From Ornithoclostridium sp944380285 (GTDB taxonomy: Bacteria > Bacillota > Clostridia > Christensenellales > UBA3700): a stretch of 64,000 nucleotides of DNA. The stretch covers positions 1,302,001-1,366,000 of the forward strand of contig OZ006985.1 in NCBI GenBank assembly GCA_963931165.1. The letters run 5' to 3'. The number at the start of each line of letters is the position of its first letter. Position 1 is the stretch's first letter. Under the pieces are notes generated by a model. It saw only the letters and a list, made by a program, of their open reading frames with translations. It made no database searches and had not been told where the DNA came from. The translations under genes and the position numbers were made by a program. Of the stretch, positions 9,091 to 16,393 are shown piece after piece.

Positions 9091-10056
9091 ATGGCAAACA
9101 AATACAACGACGCGGAAGACAACCGCGCAAAACTCAAAAAGGCGTCCACCGAAGAGGAACTCAACGAATTGTTGATCCAATTGGACAAAGAGTGGAACGA
9201 GACAAAGGAAAAGTATGAACCCACGCCCGTCGAGGAACTGTTCCCCGTCGAACACGGCTATACCTACAAGGAGTACAAGCCCGAGTCGGACGAGTCGATC
9301 GCGACGCGCGTCGAGAACGAATTGAGACCTGTCTCGGAAAGTAAAAAGCAGCAGCTCCGCGCCGCCGCGCAGGGCGAAGAGCGCAAGGAGGAATCGAGGC
9401 GCGACGAAGCCGAGGCGGAAAACGAATCGCAAAAAAAGAGCATCGCCAAAGCTCGCAAAGAGGAGTATGACGACATCGAAAACGCCGCCGTCGTTCAAGG
9501 CATCGGTCGTTCGTCCATCAAGTCGGGTCTGGAAGGAGAGGCGGATCGCGCCGCCGTCGCCGCGTCGGCTGCTTCGGACGCCGAACTCGCGCTCAAAGAG
9601 GCGGAGATCGACGCGAATATCGCCGCTTTGCGAGAAAAACTCGACGCGGCGCTCCAAGCCGAGGACACCGACGCAGCCGCCGATATCGCCGAGCGCACCG
9701 CCGACCTCATCGCCGAGCGCGACAAAGAGTCGAATCGCGTCACCGAGTATAACAACAAGGTCAAACAGGACATCGACAACTACTACAAGACGCGCCAAAG
9801 GCTGCTCCGACAAGAGATCGCCGACTACAACGACCGCGCCGCCGCGCAAGCCGAGTATGAGCGCAAGTACGGCTATACCGGCGAAAAACAAGAGAATTAT
9901 ACCAAAAGGCTCGATCTCGCGCTCGATTTCTACTCCGGCTTCGACCCCGATGTCGCGATCGAGATGATCGAGAACAACGGCTACCTGCGCTCCTACCTCG
10001 GTCGGTACTATCAACGGCTCGTCGGCGCGATATACAGCGCGGCGTACGGAGGTTGA
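9091..10056 (+). CDS. Long coiled-coil phage protein (possible tail needle or ejection protein)
   Basis: A 321-residue protein with ATG after AAGGAGGGAAT. Residues from about 20 to 260 are almost entirely Ala/Glu/Lys/Arg/Gln heptads (ALKEAEIDANIAALREKLDA), predicting a long helical rod. The C-terminus (about 275-321) is aromatic and compact (DLALDFYSGFDPDVAIEMIE). In short-tailed phages the gene after the hub often encodes a needle or an internal ejection protein; either fits. Confidence 0.6.
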   Translation: MANKYNDAEDNRAKLKKASTEEELNELLIQLDKEWNETKEKYEPTPVEELFPVEHGYTYKEYKPESDESIATRVENELRPVSESKKQQLRAAAQGEERKEESRRDEAEAENESQKKSIAKARKEEYDDIENAAVVQGIGRSSIKSGLEGEADRAAVAASAASDAELALKEAEIDANIAALREKLDAALQAEDTDAAADIAERTADLIAERDKESNRVTEYNNKVKQDIDNYYKTRQRLLRQEIADYNDRAAAQAEYERKYGYTGEKQENYTKRLDLALDFYSGFDPDVAIEMIENNGYLRSYLGRYYQRLVGAIYSAAYGG

Positions 10057-10057
10057 C

Positions 10058-10324
10058 ATGTGGGAAACAGTGCTCGAATCCGTCGTCGCCAACGGCGCTT
10101 GGGCAGTGCTGTTTTGCGTGCTGCTCGTCTATGAGCTCAAAGACAGCCGCGCCCGTGAGGAAAAATATCAACAAACCGTCGCATCGCTCCTCGACGCACT
10201 CCAAGGCATCGACGAGATCAGAGACGACCTCGGCGAGATCAAAAAGGCGGTCTGCCCGCGCATCGTCCCGCGCCGCAAAAATGTGCGCCCCGACGAGCAA
10301 AACGAAACGGACGACGCCGCATGA
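10058..10324 (+). CDS. BhlA/UviB-like holin family protein
   Basis: An 88-residue protein with one N-terminal membrane segment (WAVLFCVLLVYELKD, about residues 15-28) followed by a charged helical tail. This is the layout of the BhlA/UviB small membrane proteins found in phage lysis cassettes and bacteriocin loci. It starts one base after the coiled-coil gene stop. Lysis function is inferred from family resemblance. Confidence 0.65.
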   Translation: MWETVLESVVANGAWAVLFCVLLVYELKDSRAREEKYQQTVASLLDALQGIDEIRDDLGEIKKAVCPRIVPRRKNVRPDEQNETDDAA

Positions 10325-10331
10325 GGTGACC

Positions 10332-10586
10332 ATGAAACAAAAGATCAAATCGTATGAGTTTTGGATGTCGCTCGTCTCGCTGGTCGCGCTGATCGCCGGC
10401 TCGCTCGGCGCAGATGTGCCGCATCTCACCGAGATCTGCACCGCGATCGTCGGCGTTCTCGTAGCGATCGGCATCGTCAAAAAACCGCCGACCGCAAGCG
10501 AATCGCAAAGCGAACGGCAAAACGACAGCCTTGAAGGGCAAAAGGACGACAACTCCGCAAACGACAAAATGAAAGCGGAGAAGTAA
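10332..10586 (+). CDS. Phage holin-like membrane protein
   Basis: An 84-residue protein starting at ATG 10332 after GAGGTGACC. It has two membrane segments (FWMSLVSLVALIAGSLG, about 12-28, and EICTAIVGVLVAIGIV, about 36-51) and a hydrophilic tail rich in Ser, Asp and Lys. This matches the phi-LC3-type holins. No endolysin gene accompanies it in the window. The stop lies three bases before the first 176-bp repeat, whose hairpin terminates this operon. Confidence 0.72.
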   Translation: MKQKIKSYEFWMSLVSLVALIAGSLGADVPHLTEICTAIVGVLVAIGIVKKPPTASESQSERQNDSLEGQKDDNSANDKMKAEK

Positions 10587-10589
10587 AGT

Positions 10590-10765
10590 AAAAACGCATC
10601 CGAAAGGGTGCGTTTTTTGCGTGAAGCAGGGCAGGGAGCGAGCCAAAAAAGGGAGCGGCGGCATAGCCGGCTCCCTGATTGGATCGCTTTGAGCCGAAGC
10701 TCGCAGCGATGGCGGAAGCGGAGGGATTCAAACCTCTGTGGGCTTTCACCCAAACGGTTTTCAAG
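10590..10765. repeat. 176-bp direct repeat, left copy (attachment-site-like)
   Basis: This block matches 13786-13961 without gaps and with four mismatches by eye. It contains an intrinsic terminator (10590-10618), a spacer, a second hairpin that terminates the tRNA on the minus strand, and the 3' part of tRNA-Ser up to the anticodon loop. Identity stops exactly at the anticodon loop, which is where tRNA-directed integrases usually cross over. Three mismatches lie in the T-arm of the truncated tRNA, consistent with decay. Confidence 0.8.
10710..10765 (-). pseudogene. Truncated tRNA-Ser 3' fragment
   Basis: The last 56 nt of a tRNA-Ser including encoded CCA, matching the intact gene at 13906-13994. 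The 5' half is absent and the T-arm has three changes that break pairing. It marks the far end of the element inserted at the tRNA-Ser gene. Confidence 0.8.
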
Positions 10766-10963
10766 TTTTATTCCTCGTTTGTTGCCTGCCGTTTGTTATT
10801 GCTTTTTAACAACCCGAATTGTCGGAAAATCAGCGGTTTGTCCGCTCGTTTATCCGATAATTCGGGCTTTTTGCTATGTTTTAGTATTGTTCCGCATTCA
10901 TTATTGCTTTTAATTTTCAGCGCGTTTTTAACTGCTTTTTGTTGAGATTTTGTAGATGTAGGA

Positions 10964-11737
10964 TTAACCTGCATGAAGAAAGTGTTTGTTGCAGGATTCA
11001 GCGCCTATTTCTTCTTTTGCAATTGTATCTATACCATACTCAGCAAGTCCTTTTAGATATGGATTGGACGAATTTACAGTTTCATTTGTAAAAACAATTA
11101 AATCACTAGGCCCGCTGCGTTGCTCTTGTGTTTCTTGCCAACCAAAAAGAGTGTTAACTACATTTATCCTATTCAATTTATTTATTGTTTTGCAGAATCG
11201 TTCGTTAAACGATTCATCTCTAGCTAATGAAAAATCGTAAGTATGAACAAACCCAGTTTTGCCAACAATACTTATATTTTCCATATAGTATATTTTGTTT
11301 TTATTAAAATAATCTGCTATCTCATTACTAAAATCAATTACAGTTCTAGTTTGAACAGATGAGCTCAAATCATAAACTTTAATAATTGCCTGTAAAAGTG
11401 AATGTTTTTTCTTTGCAAAATCCTTTATTGTGCAATGTATTGTAAGATTATTATCATGAGATAAACTAACCCCAAAATTACGTAAAATATTAGATAACTG
11501 TTCACTACGCTTAGGGGTTAAATTTATTCCTAAATCCTCCCAATAAGAGAGACAAGCTCCACCATCAGAAAGTAAAATATCAGTTCCTTCTATTTCGCTG
11601 ATATATAACTGAATCCAGTCATTTTTTTCATCCAAAAAAGGGGTTGTGATCTCATAACCTCGCTCGATTTGTTTATAAGTAATATTCTTTTTTAGGAAAT
11701 CAATATACTCTTCGACCAAAGACTTAATATCTAACAT
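10964..11737 (-). CDS. DUF1828/DUF1829-type protein
   Basis: A 257-residue protein whose N-terminal half (YEITTPFLDEKNDWIQLYI, ILLSDGGACLSYWEDLGI) resembles DUF1828 and whose C-terminal half (FSNEIADYFNKNKIYYMENI, VVNTLFGWQETQE) resembles DUF1829. It follows a DUF6978-like gene by two bases. The region is strikingly A+T-rich compared with the phage genes, indicating separate acquisition. The biochemical role is unknown; such pairs are seen on mobile DNA, so a toxin-antitoxin or defence role is possible but not shown here. Confidence 0.7.
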   Translation of the reverse strand: MLDIKSLVEEYIDFLKKNITYKQIERGYEITTPFLDEKNDWIQLYISEIEGTDILLSDGGACLSYWEDLGINLTPKRSEQLSNILRNFGVSLSHDNNLTIHCTIKDFAKKKHSLLQAIIKVYDLSSSVQTRTVIDFSNEIADYFNKNKIYYMENISIVGKTGFVHTYDFSLARDESFNERFCKTINKLNRINVVNTLFGWQETQEQRSGPSDLIVFTNETVNSSNPYLKGLAEYGIDTIAKEEIGAESCNKHFLHAG

Positions 11738-11739
11738 CG

Positions 11740-12186
11740 TTAATCCTCCATCGATAAAATGCTAACTATTTTTTGTGGCTCTTCAATATTAGCTTCGTTC
11801 AAAAAGAAACGTAAATCATCAATCAATGTTTCAGAATTGAGATTTACGGGCATTGCAAACTTTTCATCATATCCAGCCTGATAGCGATGCAGATGAGCCC
11901 CCTTTATTACTGTATCATCTGGATTAGTGTGTTTGGCTGTACATCCAACATCTAATCTCAATAATATCGTATTTGTTTTTCTATATCTAAGAATAAAAGA
12001 ACACTTGTCATCAAATTTATTCCGTCGATTTATTGAAGCGATAAACATCTCGTTATTCGTATCTATATCCACAACTTCATAATCTAATCTTTTTCCACGC
12101 GATGGAATATATAATGCTAAATCCATACAACGCTTCAACAAATCAATTAATCTAAGTGCTTCACTTTGTGAAAGAGAATAATTCAT
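11740..12186 (-). CDS. DUF6978-like protein, partner of the DUF1828/1829 protein
   Basis: A 148-residue protein if it starts at ATG 12186, which has AAGGG nine bases upstream; an ATG at 12204 would add six residues. Features: N-terminal helix (SQSEALRLIDLLKRCMDLAL), a beta-rich centre (FIASINRRNKFDDKCSFIL) and a conserved-looking TVIKGAHLHRYQAGYDEKFA. The His-rich segment and pairing with the next gene match DUF6978. Function unknown. It is A+T-rich and cotranscribed with 10964-11737. Confidence 0.65.
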   Translation of the reverse strand: MNYSLSQSEALRLIDLLKRCMDLALYIPSRGKRLDYEVVDIDTNNEMFIASINRRNKFDDKCSFILRYRKTNTILLRLDVGCTAKHTNPDDTVIKGAHLHRYQAGYDEKFAMPVNLNSETLIDDLRFFLNEANIEEPQKIVSILSMED

Positions 12187-12260
12187 ATCATTTTTCCCTT
12201 GCATTTATTTGAATCTAATTATAGCACATAAATAAAAAAAAGGCAAGAAAGAAATTTTAT

Positions 12261-12289
12261 TTGACAAAACTAATATGATTAGGTATAAT
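12261..12289 (+). promoter_or_regulatory. Consensus promoter of the TetR gene with palindromic operator
   Basis: TTGACA (12261-12266) and TATAAT (12284-12289) are exactly 17 bp apart. Between them lies the palindrome CTAATATGATTAG (12270-12282). A dyad in the spacer directly ahead of a TetR-family gene is a likely autoregulatory operator. Confidence 0.75.
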
Positions 12290-12321
12290 TCTATATATGT
12301 TAGCATAAGGAGGCTTATCAA

Positions 12322-12891
12322 ATGCCGCGTTTGGGACTTACGGCGGATACAATTATAGAAACTGCCGCGCAAATGGCAAACGAAATAGGGATAGATAAAA
12401 TCTCTATCAAGTTACTTGCTGAAAAGTGCAATATCAAATCGCCGTCCTTTTACAATCATTTTACGAACTTGGACGAAATCAAAAACGGCGTTATGCTTTA
12501 CGGTTGGAAGCAGCTCGAAGAAAAGGCGTTGCGTGCAGCCGTCGGCGTTTCGGGATATGATGCCGTGAAAGCAATTTGCTATGCGTTTTACGATTATGCC
12601 ACGAGCAATGCGGGTATATTCGACGCCATGCTCTGGTACAACAATTTTCAGGACGAAAGAGCTCACAAAGCAACGCAAAATATGTTCGATGTGATTTATA
12701 AAATAACCGCGTCGCTGAACATATCCGAACAGAACAGCCGCCATCTCGTGCGTATGTTCCGCTCCTTTTTGGAAGGCTTCTGTCTGCTCGTCAATAAAAA
12801 GTCTTTCGGCAACCCGTTGCCCGTATCGGATACCTTTGCTCTTTCGGTCGATACCCTGATTGCCGGCATGAAATCTTTGGAAAACAAATAA
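12322..12891 (+). CDS. TetR/AcrR-family transcriptional regulator
   Basis: A 189-residue protein with an N-terminal helix-turn-helix (TIIETAAQMANEIGIDKISI, KLLAEKCNIKSPSFYNHFTN, about residues 10-50) and a helical ligand-binding C-terminal region resembling TetR_C_33 (WYNNFQDERAHKATQNM). ATG follows AAGGAGG. It lies 18 bp upstream of a metallo-hydrolase gene and probably regulates both through the 12270-12282 dyad. The effector is unknown. Confidence 0.88.
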   Translation: MPRLGLTADTIIETAAQMANEIGIDKISIKLLAEKCNIKSPSFYNHFTNLDEIKNGVMLYGWKQLEEKALRAAVGVSGYDAVKAICYAFYDYATSNAGIFDAMLWYNNFQDERAHKATQNMFDVIYKITASLNISEQNSRHLVRMFRSFLEGFCLLVNKKSFGNPLPVSDTFALSVDTLIAGMKSLENK

Positions 12892-12909
12892 TGCAGGGAG
12901 CGAAACAAT

Positions 12910-13641
12910 ATGATACAGAATTTAGGCGGCAGGATCGTAAATAATTGGCTGTATCGCTATGCGGACGGTTACGTTCTGATCGACACCGGATACGAGAACG
13001 GCTACAAGCATTTTTGTAAACAACTCAAAAAGAAAGGCATTTCCCCACAGGATATTCGCTACTTGTTTCTGACACACGCCCACGATGACCATGCGGGTTT
13101 TCTGAACGACCTGTTGGCAGTTATTCCGAATTTGACCGTGATCGCAGACGAGAAAGCACTCGATGTCTTGCGCAAGGGACAGAACCCTTTTGCGGGCGGC
13201 TGCACGGGCAGGCTGGCTCTGACTTTCTGCAAATTTATGGCTTTGCTCGGAAAGGGCAAGCATCTCTTTCCCCCTTTGAAGAAAGAGTATGAAAACAGGC
13301 TCATTCTGATTTCGGACGAGAACATCCATGATTTAGACAAAGTATTGGGCGGCAAAATAATACGTACGCCCGGCCACACCGCCGATTCGATGTCCCTGCT
13401 GTTGCACGACGGCTTCTTGTTTTGCGGTGATGCCGCCATGAACGGTTTTCCGAGCGTAAACAACGTAACGATTTGGGCGGAAGATATGCGGGACTTTGCC
13501 CGCTCGTGGGAGAAAATCATCGCTTTGAAGCCGAAGAAGATTTACCCCGGCCACGGCAAGCCGTTTCCCGTTTCCTCCCTGCAAAAGAATTTGGCAAAAC
13601 TGAACAAAGTCAAATTGTATCCTTTGGAGCAAAGGAACTAA
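12910..13641 (+). CDS. Metallo-beta-lactamase-fold hydrolase
   Basis: A 243-residue protein with the zinc-binding signature THAHDDHAGF (about residue 55), a second metal His in TPGHTADSMS (about 155), CGDAAMN (about 175) and YPGHGKPF (about 215). These are the metal ligands of the glyoxalase II / MBL superfamily. The substrate cannot be read from sequence. It sits downstream of TetR in a presumed two-gene operon. Confidence 0.85.
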   Translation: MIQNLGGRIVNNWLYRYADGYVLIDTGYENGYKHFCKQLKKKGISPQDIRYLFLTHAHDDHAGFLNDLLAVIPNLTVIADEKALDVLRKGQNPFAGGCTGRLALTFCKFMALLGKGKHLFPPLKKEYENRLILISDENIHDLDKVLGGKIIRTPGHTADSMSLLLHDGFLFCGDAAMNGFPSVNNVTIWAEDMRDFARSWEKIIALKPKKIYPGHGKPFPVSSLQKNLAKLNKVKLYPLEQRN

Positions 13642-13645
13642 TCAA

Positions 13646-13783
13646 ATGCTGAAAGTATTTTTTGATACCGACAATATCGAAATGATAGCGGATATGCTCA
13701 ATGCAGAAGAACATTTGCATTATCCTTTACAACTGTTTTTGAGTATGGACGATGCCGCTCAAAACGACCAAAAGGCAGAGTGA
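13646..13783 (+). CDS. Short unknown protein at the right end of the cargo
   Basis: A 45-codon frame (MLKVFFDTDNIEMIADML at the start, QNDQKAE at the end) beginning four bases after the hydrolase stop and ending two bases before the right 176-bp repeat. It may be a genuine small protein or the start of a longer gene cut off when the repeat was joined. No family recognised. Confidence 0.4.
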   Translation: MLKVFFDTDNIEMIADMLNAEEHLHYPLQLFLSMDDAAQNDQKAE

Positions 13784-13785
13784 AG

Positions 13786-13814
13786 AAAAACGCATCCGAA
13801 AGGGTGCGTTTTTT
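13786..13814. terminator. Bidirectional intrinsic terminator
   Basis: The stem AACGCATCC / GGGTGCGTT is flanked by A5 on the left and T6 on the right. It ends the rightward cargo operon; the identical hairpin at 10590-10618 ends the phage operon. Confidence 0.75.
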
Positions 13815-13840
13815 GCGTGAAGCAGGGCAGGGAGCGAGCC

Positions 13841-13872
13841 AAAAAAGGGAGCGACGGCATAGCCGGCTCCCT
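13841..13872 (-). terminator. Intrinsic terminator of tRNA-Ser
   Basis: On the minus strand GGGAGCCGGC pairs with GCCGTCGCTCCC (one small bulge), followed by T6. It lies about 34 bp past the tRNA-Ser CCA end. Confidence 0.65.
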
Positions 13873-13905
13873 GATTGGATCGCTTTGAGCCGAAGCTCGC
13901 AGCGA

Positions 13906-13994
13906 TGGCGGAAGCGGAGGGATTCGAACCCCCGTGGGCTTTCACCCAAACGGTTTTCAAGACCGCCGCGTTATGACCACTTCGCTACGCTTCC
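13906..13994 (-). tRNA. tRNA-Ser(UGA), CCA encoded
   Basis: Minus-strand cloverleaf of 89 nt: acceptor GGAAGCG/CGCTTCC, anticodon loop CTTGAAA with anticodon TGA, a long variable arm typical of serine tRNAs, T-loop GGTTCGAATCC, discriminator G and encoded CCA. It is the integration target for the element on its left. Confidence 0.95.
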
Positions 13995-14021
13995 ATTATA
14001 TATATTAAGTTTTTGTTTATA

Positions 14022-14134
14022 TCCGGCGGTCTCTTGACCGTTTACGGTTTGACGCTCACGCGTCTCGGCGGTGCGCCTAGACGTGCCCTGACGGCGTTCG
14101 CTATTCCGTCGCTGCGCTCCTTACAAGACCGCCG
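14022..14134. repeat. Hairpin-rich repeat, divergent copy E
   Basis: Outer arms GGCGGTCTCTTG (about 14025) and CAAGACCGCC (14124-14133) both copy the tRNA-Ser anticodon arm. Between them are small hairpins such as GACGCTCACGCGTC. The segment CCCTGACGGCGTTCGCT matches the core of copies B and C. It is not coding. Confidence 0.55.
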
Positions 14135-14159
14135 TGCAGGACCTGTTCGCTACGCTTCC
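14124..14159 (-). pseudogene. Truncated tRNA-Ser 5' fragment
   Basis: About 36 bp resemble the 5' half of tRNA-Ser in reverse, from the anticodon stem (AAGACCGCC) to the acceptor stem (TTCGCTACGCTTCC), with changes in the D-arm. The 3' half is replaced by repeat copy E, so this is a second broken tRNA-Ser only 130 bp from the intact one. Confidence 0.55.
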
Positions 14160-14267
14160 GTATTGAGTTTGCTTTACGATTATATCACAGCAACCGCGCC
14201 GTTGCAAGGGAATATCAAAAGAACATCAAAGCCTTTGCAAAAATTTCGGATAATCGCGTAAAATTCG

Positions 14268-14296
14268 TTGCATTTTCAATTCGCTCATGCTATAAT
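14268..14296 (+). promoter_or_regulatory. Promoter of tRNA-Ala
   Basis: TTGCAT (14268-14273) and TATAAT (14291-14296) with 17-bp spacing, ending 13 bp before the mature tRNA. Confidence 0.75.
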
Positions 14297-14309
14297 AGCT
14301 TTCGCACAT

Positions 14310-14385
<76 letters not shown>

Positions 14386-14392
14386 AGACAGC

Positions 14393-14420
14393 AAAACGGC
14401 ACCTAATCGGTGCCGTTTTT
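14393..14420 (+). terminator. Terminator of tRNA-Ala within a larger inverted repeat
   Basis: AAAACGGCACC / GGTGCCGTTTTT with a short loop. Beyond it TCTTGG and then GGAGATAAGGGGAGT (14432-14446) pair with CCAAGA and the tRNA 3' end (14367-14381), so the whole region can fold as one long hairpin. Confidence 0.75.
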
Positions 14421-14431
14421 GTTCATCTTGG

Positions 14432-14520
14432 GGAGATAAGGGGAGTACAGCCCTGATGACGTGCTTCTCACGTCAGTCAGGCTGCACGCGATCGCGCCTC
14501 GACACATTCGTGTCTCGCCG
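14432..14520. repeat. Hairpin-rich tRNA-end-mimic repeat, copy A (truncated)
   Basis: It begins with the reverse of the tRNA-Ala 3' end (GGAGATAAGGGGAGT). A stem with GACGTG/CACGTC arms follows, then GCACGCGATCGCGCC and GACACATTCGTGTC. It is cut short at about 14520 by the transposase remnant. It matches copies B (16064-16187) and C (16258-16384). Confidence 0.65.
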
Positions 14521-14648
14521 ATCTACAAGACCAATTAAAGCGATACAATAGAGAGTACAACCACACACCTATGCGTCCACTCGGCTGGAAGTCGCCTAAC
14601 CAATACCTTGCCGATTATTTTAACAGCAAAAGTGTAACAGATGTTTGA
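14520..14648 (+). pseudogene. IS3-family-like transposase C-terminal fragment
   Basis: An open frame without a start, ending at TGA 14646-14648, reads DLQDQLKRYNREYNHTPMRP followed by LGWKSPNQYLADYF. This is the C-terminal end of an IS3/IS150-type integrase-core transposase. Everything upstream is missing and repeat copy A abuts the break. No inverted repeats of an intact IS are visible. Confidence 0.7.
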
Positions 14649-14745
14649 CAAACCAACAAAAGAGTTATCTTGCTCTCAAGACCATACATTGACAATCAAT
14701 ATGTGTTATGTTATGATAATAAATAGTTGCATAGGAGGAATTGTT

Positions 14746-15651
14746 ATGGAAAATAACGAAGTAAAATCGATCAACGAACGATTAAGGGATATATCAATAG
14801 AATGGTTAAATAGCGATAATGTAAAAAAGTGGATTAAAAGAAAAGGAAGAGCCGAGGACTTAAAAAAATGGTTGGATAGAAACTTAAAAACTGATCAATA
14901 TTTTATCAGTGAGCCTTTTTTCTTTGGAGTTCCTGAGTATGAAGATAAAAATAAGCCGCTTATTATGGTTGTCGGACAAGAAACCGATTTATATGGAAAC
15001 ATTGAGAATATAATAGATAAAAACGGTGGGGTAATAGAAGAAAATATTATTAAATCTCAAAGTTGGGTAACAGAAGTAACAAGGCATCTGAACAATACTA
15101 ATTATCCGCCAAAGTGGAAAAGTTATACTACTACTAATGATGAAGATGAGATATATCTAAAAAAACATTCATTTTTTCTGTTTTTAATAGCTTTATCAAA
15201 GAAGTACAATGTATGTTGGAATAATTTAGACAAAGTACATTATACTGCCGAAATCGATGTTGTAGATTACAACAATGGAAAGTTAAAGAAAAAAGAAAAG
15301 GCAGTAACCTTATATGTCAAAGATGAAAAAATTTTATTTGGGCAACAAATTGACAATGGAAAGACTTTGCTAGAAAATGAGATAGATATAATCAAGCCAG
15401 ATATGGTACTATTTGTTACAGGTCCTAATTATAAAGAGTCCATGGAATATCAATTAAGCAATTATAAAGAAATATTTGGAGATAATATACCTAATATAAA
15501 TAAAGAAGATAATGAGATAGTAGATGGAAATGAAAAAGATGGTATTAAATACTTTTGGACATATCATCCTGTGTACCTAAGCAGAATTAAGATGACAGAT
15601 AAAGTCATTGAAGCTCTTAACAACTTATTACCTGATAAGAGTAACATATAG
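14746..15651 (+). CDS. Uracil-DNA-glycosylase-like protein of unknown role
   Basis: A 301-residue A+T-rich gene; ATG 14746 has AGGAGGAATTGTT upstream, so I reject an in-frame ATG at 14641. Motifs PLIMVVGQET (about residue 69), IIKPDMVLFVTGPNY (about 216) and FWTYHPVYLSR (about 267) follow the order of the uracil-DNA-glycosylase-like fold (GQDP-like, beta-strand, HP). The catalytic residues of true glycosylases are not evident. It stands alone with its own terminator among tRNAs and repeats, so it is likely imported; its job is unknown. Confidence 0.6.
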   Translation: MENNEVKSINERLRDISIEWLNSDNVKKWIKRKGRAEDLKKWLDRNLKTDQYFISEPFFFGVPEYEDKNKPLIMVVGQETDLYGNIENIIDKNGGVIEENIIKSQSWVTEVTRHLNNTNYPPKWKSYTTTNDEDEIYLKKHSFFLFLIALSKKYNVCWNNLDKVHYTAEIDVVDYNNGKLKKKEKAVTLYVKDEKILFGQQIDNGKTLLENEIDIIKPDMVLFVTGPNYKESMEYQLSNYKEIFGDNIPNINKEDNEIVDGNEKDGIKYFWTYHPVYLSRIKMTDKVIEALNNLLPDKSNI

Positions 15652-15657
15652 TTTTAT

Positions 15658-15684
15658 GCACCTGAAAAACAGGTGCATTTGTAT
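15658..15684 (+). terminator. Intrinsic terminator after the glycosylase-like gene
   Basis: ATGCACCTG / CAGGTGCAT with an A-rich loop, followed by TTTG. The A+T-rich 15685-15980 stretch beyond it shows no gene I can support. Confidence 0.65.
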
Positions 15685-15980
15685 GTGTTGACGATTTCTA
15701 ATTTTTCTGTATTACATAATGTTTGTTGTTTCTTTTATGTTCTTAGAATATCTTAACAATAAAGATACTAATATACTGATTCTAGTACATTGAAAATATT
15801 ATCATAATGCTAAACGATTATAGGTAGGTAAATGATGCACTTAATTGAATTGATAGAAACACAAAAAAATTTCAATTAATATTCAAATACATCATCTGTG
15901 AACATAAAAATTAATGAAGTGTAGGCGCCCTTCATTAAAATATATGGATAAATGAATTCGATTTTCTATTATTACGCTCC

Positions 15981-16187
15981 ACCATCTGCCGAAGACTCGA
16001 CAAGTTCAGGTCTTTTTTCTATTATGCGACAGGTGGTGTATGTGAGCCGGCAGACGGCGCAGAAAAGGGGGGGAGTGTACCCCGACGACGTGTTTTACGC
16101 GTCGGTCAGGCTGCACGCGATCGCGCCTCGACACATTTCGTGTCTCGCCGTACCCTGACGGCAATCGCTGTAAGGCGACTCCCCCAT
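15981..16187. repeat. Hairpin-rich tRNA-end-mimic repeat, copy B
   Basis: An upstream hairpin (ACCATCTGCCG with CGGCAGACGG) and a T-run precede a main domain closed by GGGGGAGT (about 16068) and ACTCCCCC (about 16178). Inside are stems with arms GACGTG/CGCGTC, GCACGCGATCGCGCC, GACAC/GTGTC and ACGGC/GCTGT. Compared with copies A and C the first stem changes on both sides, as in a conserved RNA or DNA structure. Confidence 0.65.
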
Positions 16188-16199
16188 TAATATGGATTC

Positions 16200-16390
16200 A
16201 CCATCTGCCCAAAGATCCGATCGTGAGGGCCTTTTTTCTTTCGTCTCGGGCAGATGGCGGAGATAAGGGGAGTGCAACCCCGATGACGCGCTTCTCGCGT
16301 CAGTCAGGGTGCACGCGATTGCGCCTCGACACATTCGTGTCTCGTCATTCCCTAACGGCAATCGCTGTAAGGCGAATCCCTCCGTATCTG
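16200..16390. repeat. Hairpin-rich tRNA-end-mimic repeat, copy C
   Basis: Same layout as copy B: CCATCTGCCC (16201-16210) pairs with GGGCAGATGG (16248-16257). The reverse tRNA-Ala end GGAGATAAGGGGAGT comes next, then stems GACGCG/CGCGTC, GCACGCGATTGCGCC, GACAC/GTGTC and ACGGC/GCTGT, and a closing GAATCCCTCCG. The spacing from copy B is about 219 bp. Confidence 0.65.
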
Positions 16391-16393
16391 TTG

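Larger units (their letters stand above)
13786..13961. repeat. 176-bp direct repeat, right copy, at the intact tRNA-Ser gene
   Basis: This copy runs into the complete tRNA-Ser(UGA) at its right edge. Together with 10590-10765 it brackets a cargo of about 3.0 kb. The geometry (3' tRNA fragment far, whole tRNA near) is that of an element integrated at a tRNA 3' end. Confidence 0.8.

Noticed and set aside
14013..14261. Frame across repeat copy E and the broken tRNA-Ser
   Set aside because: It overlaps tRNA-derived and hairpin sequence and has no ribosome site.
15839..15880. Tiny frame beginning MMHLIELIETQKNF
   Set aside because: Thirteen to fifteen codons in A+T-rich DNA with no conserved context; it cannot be supported as a gene.
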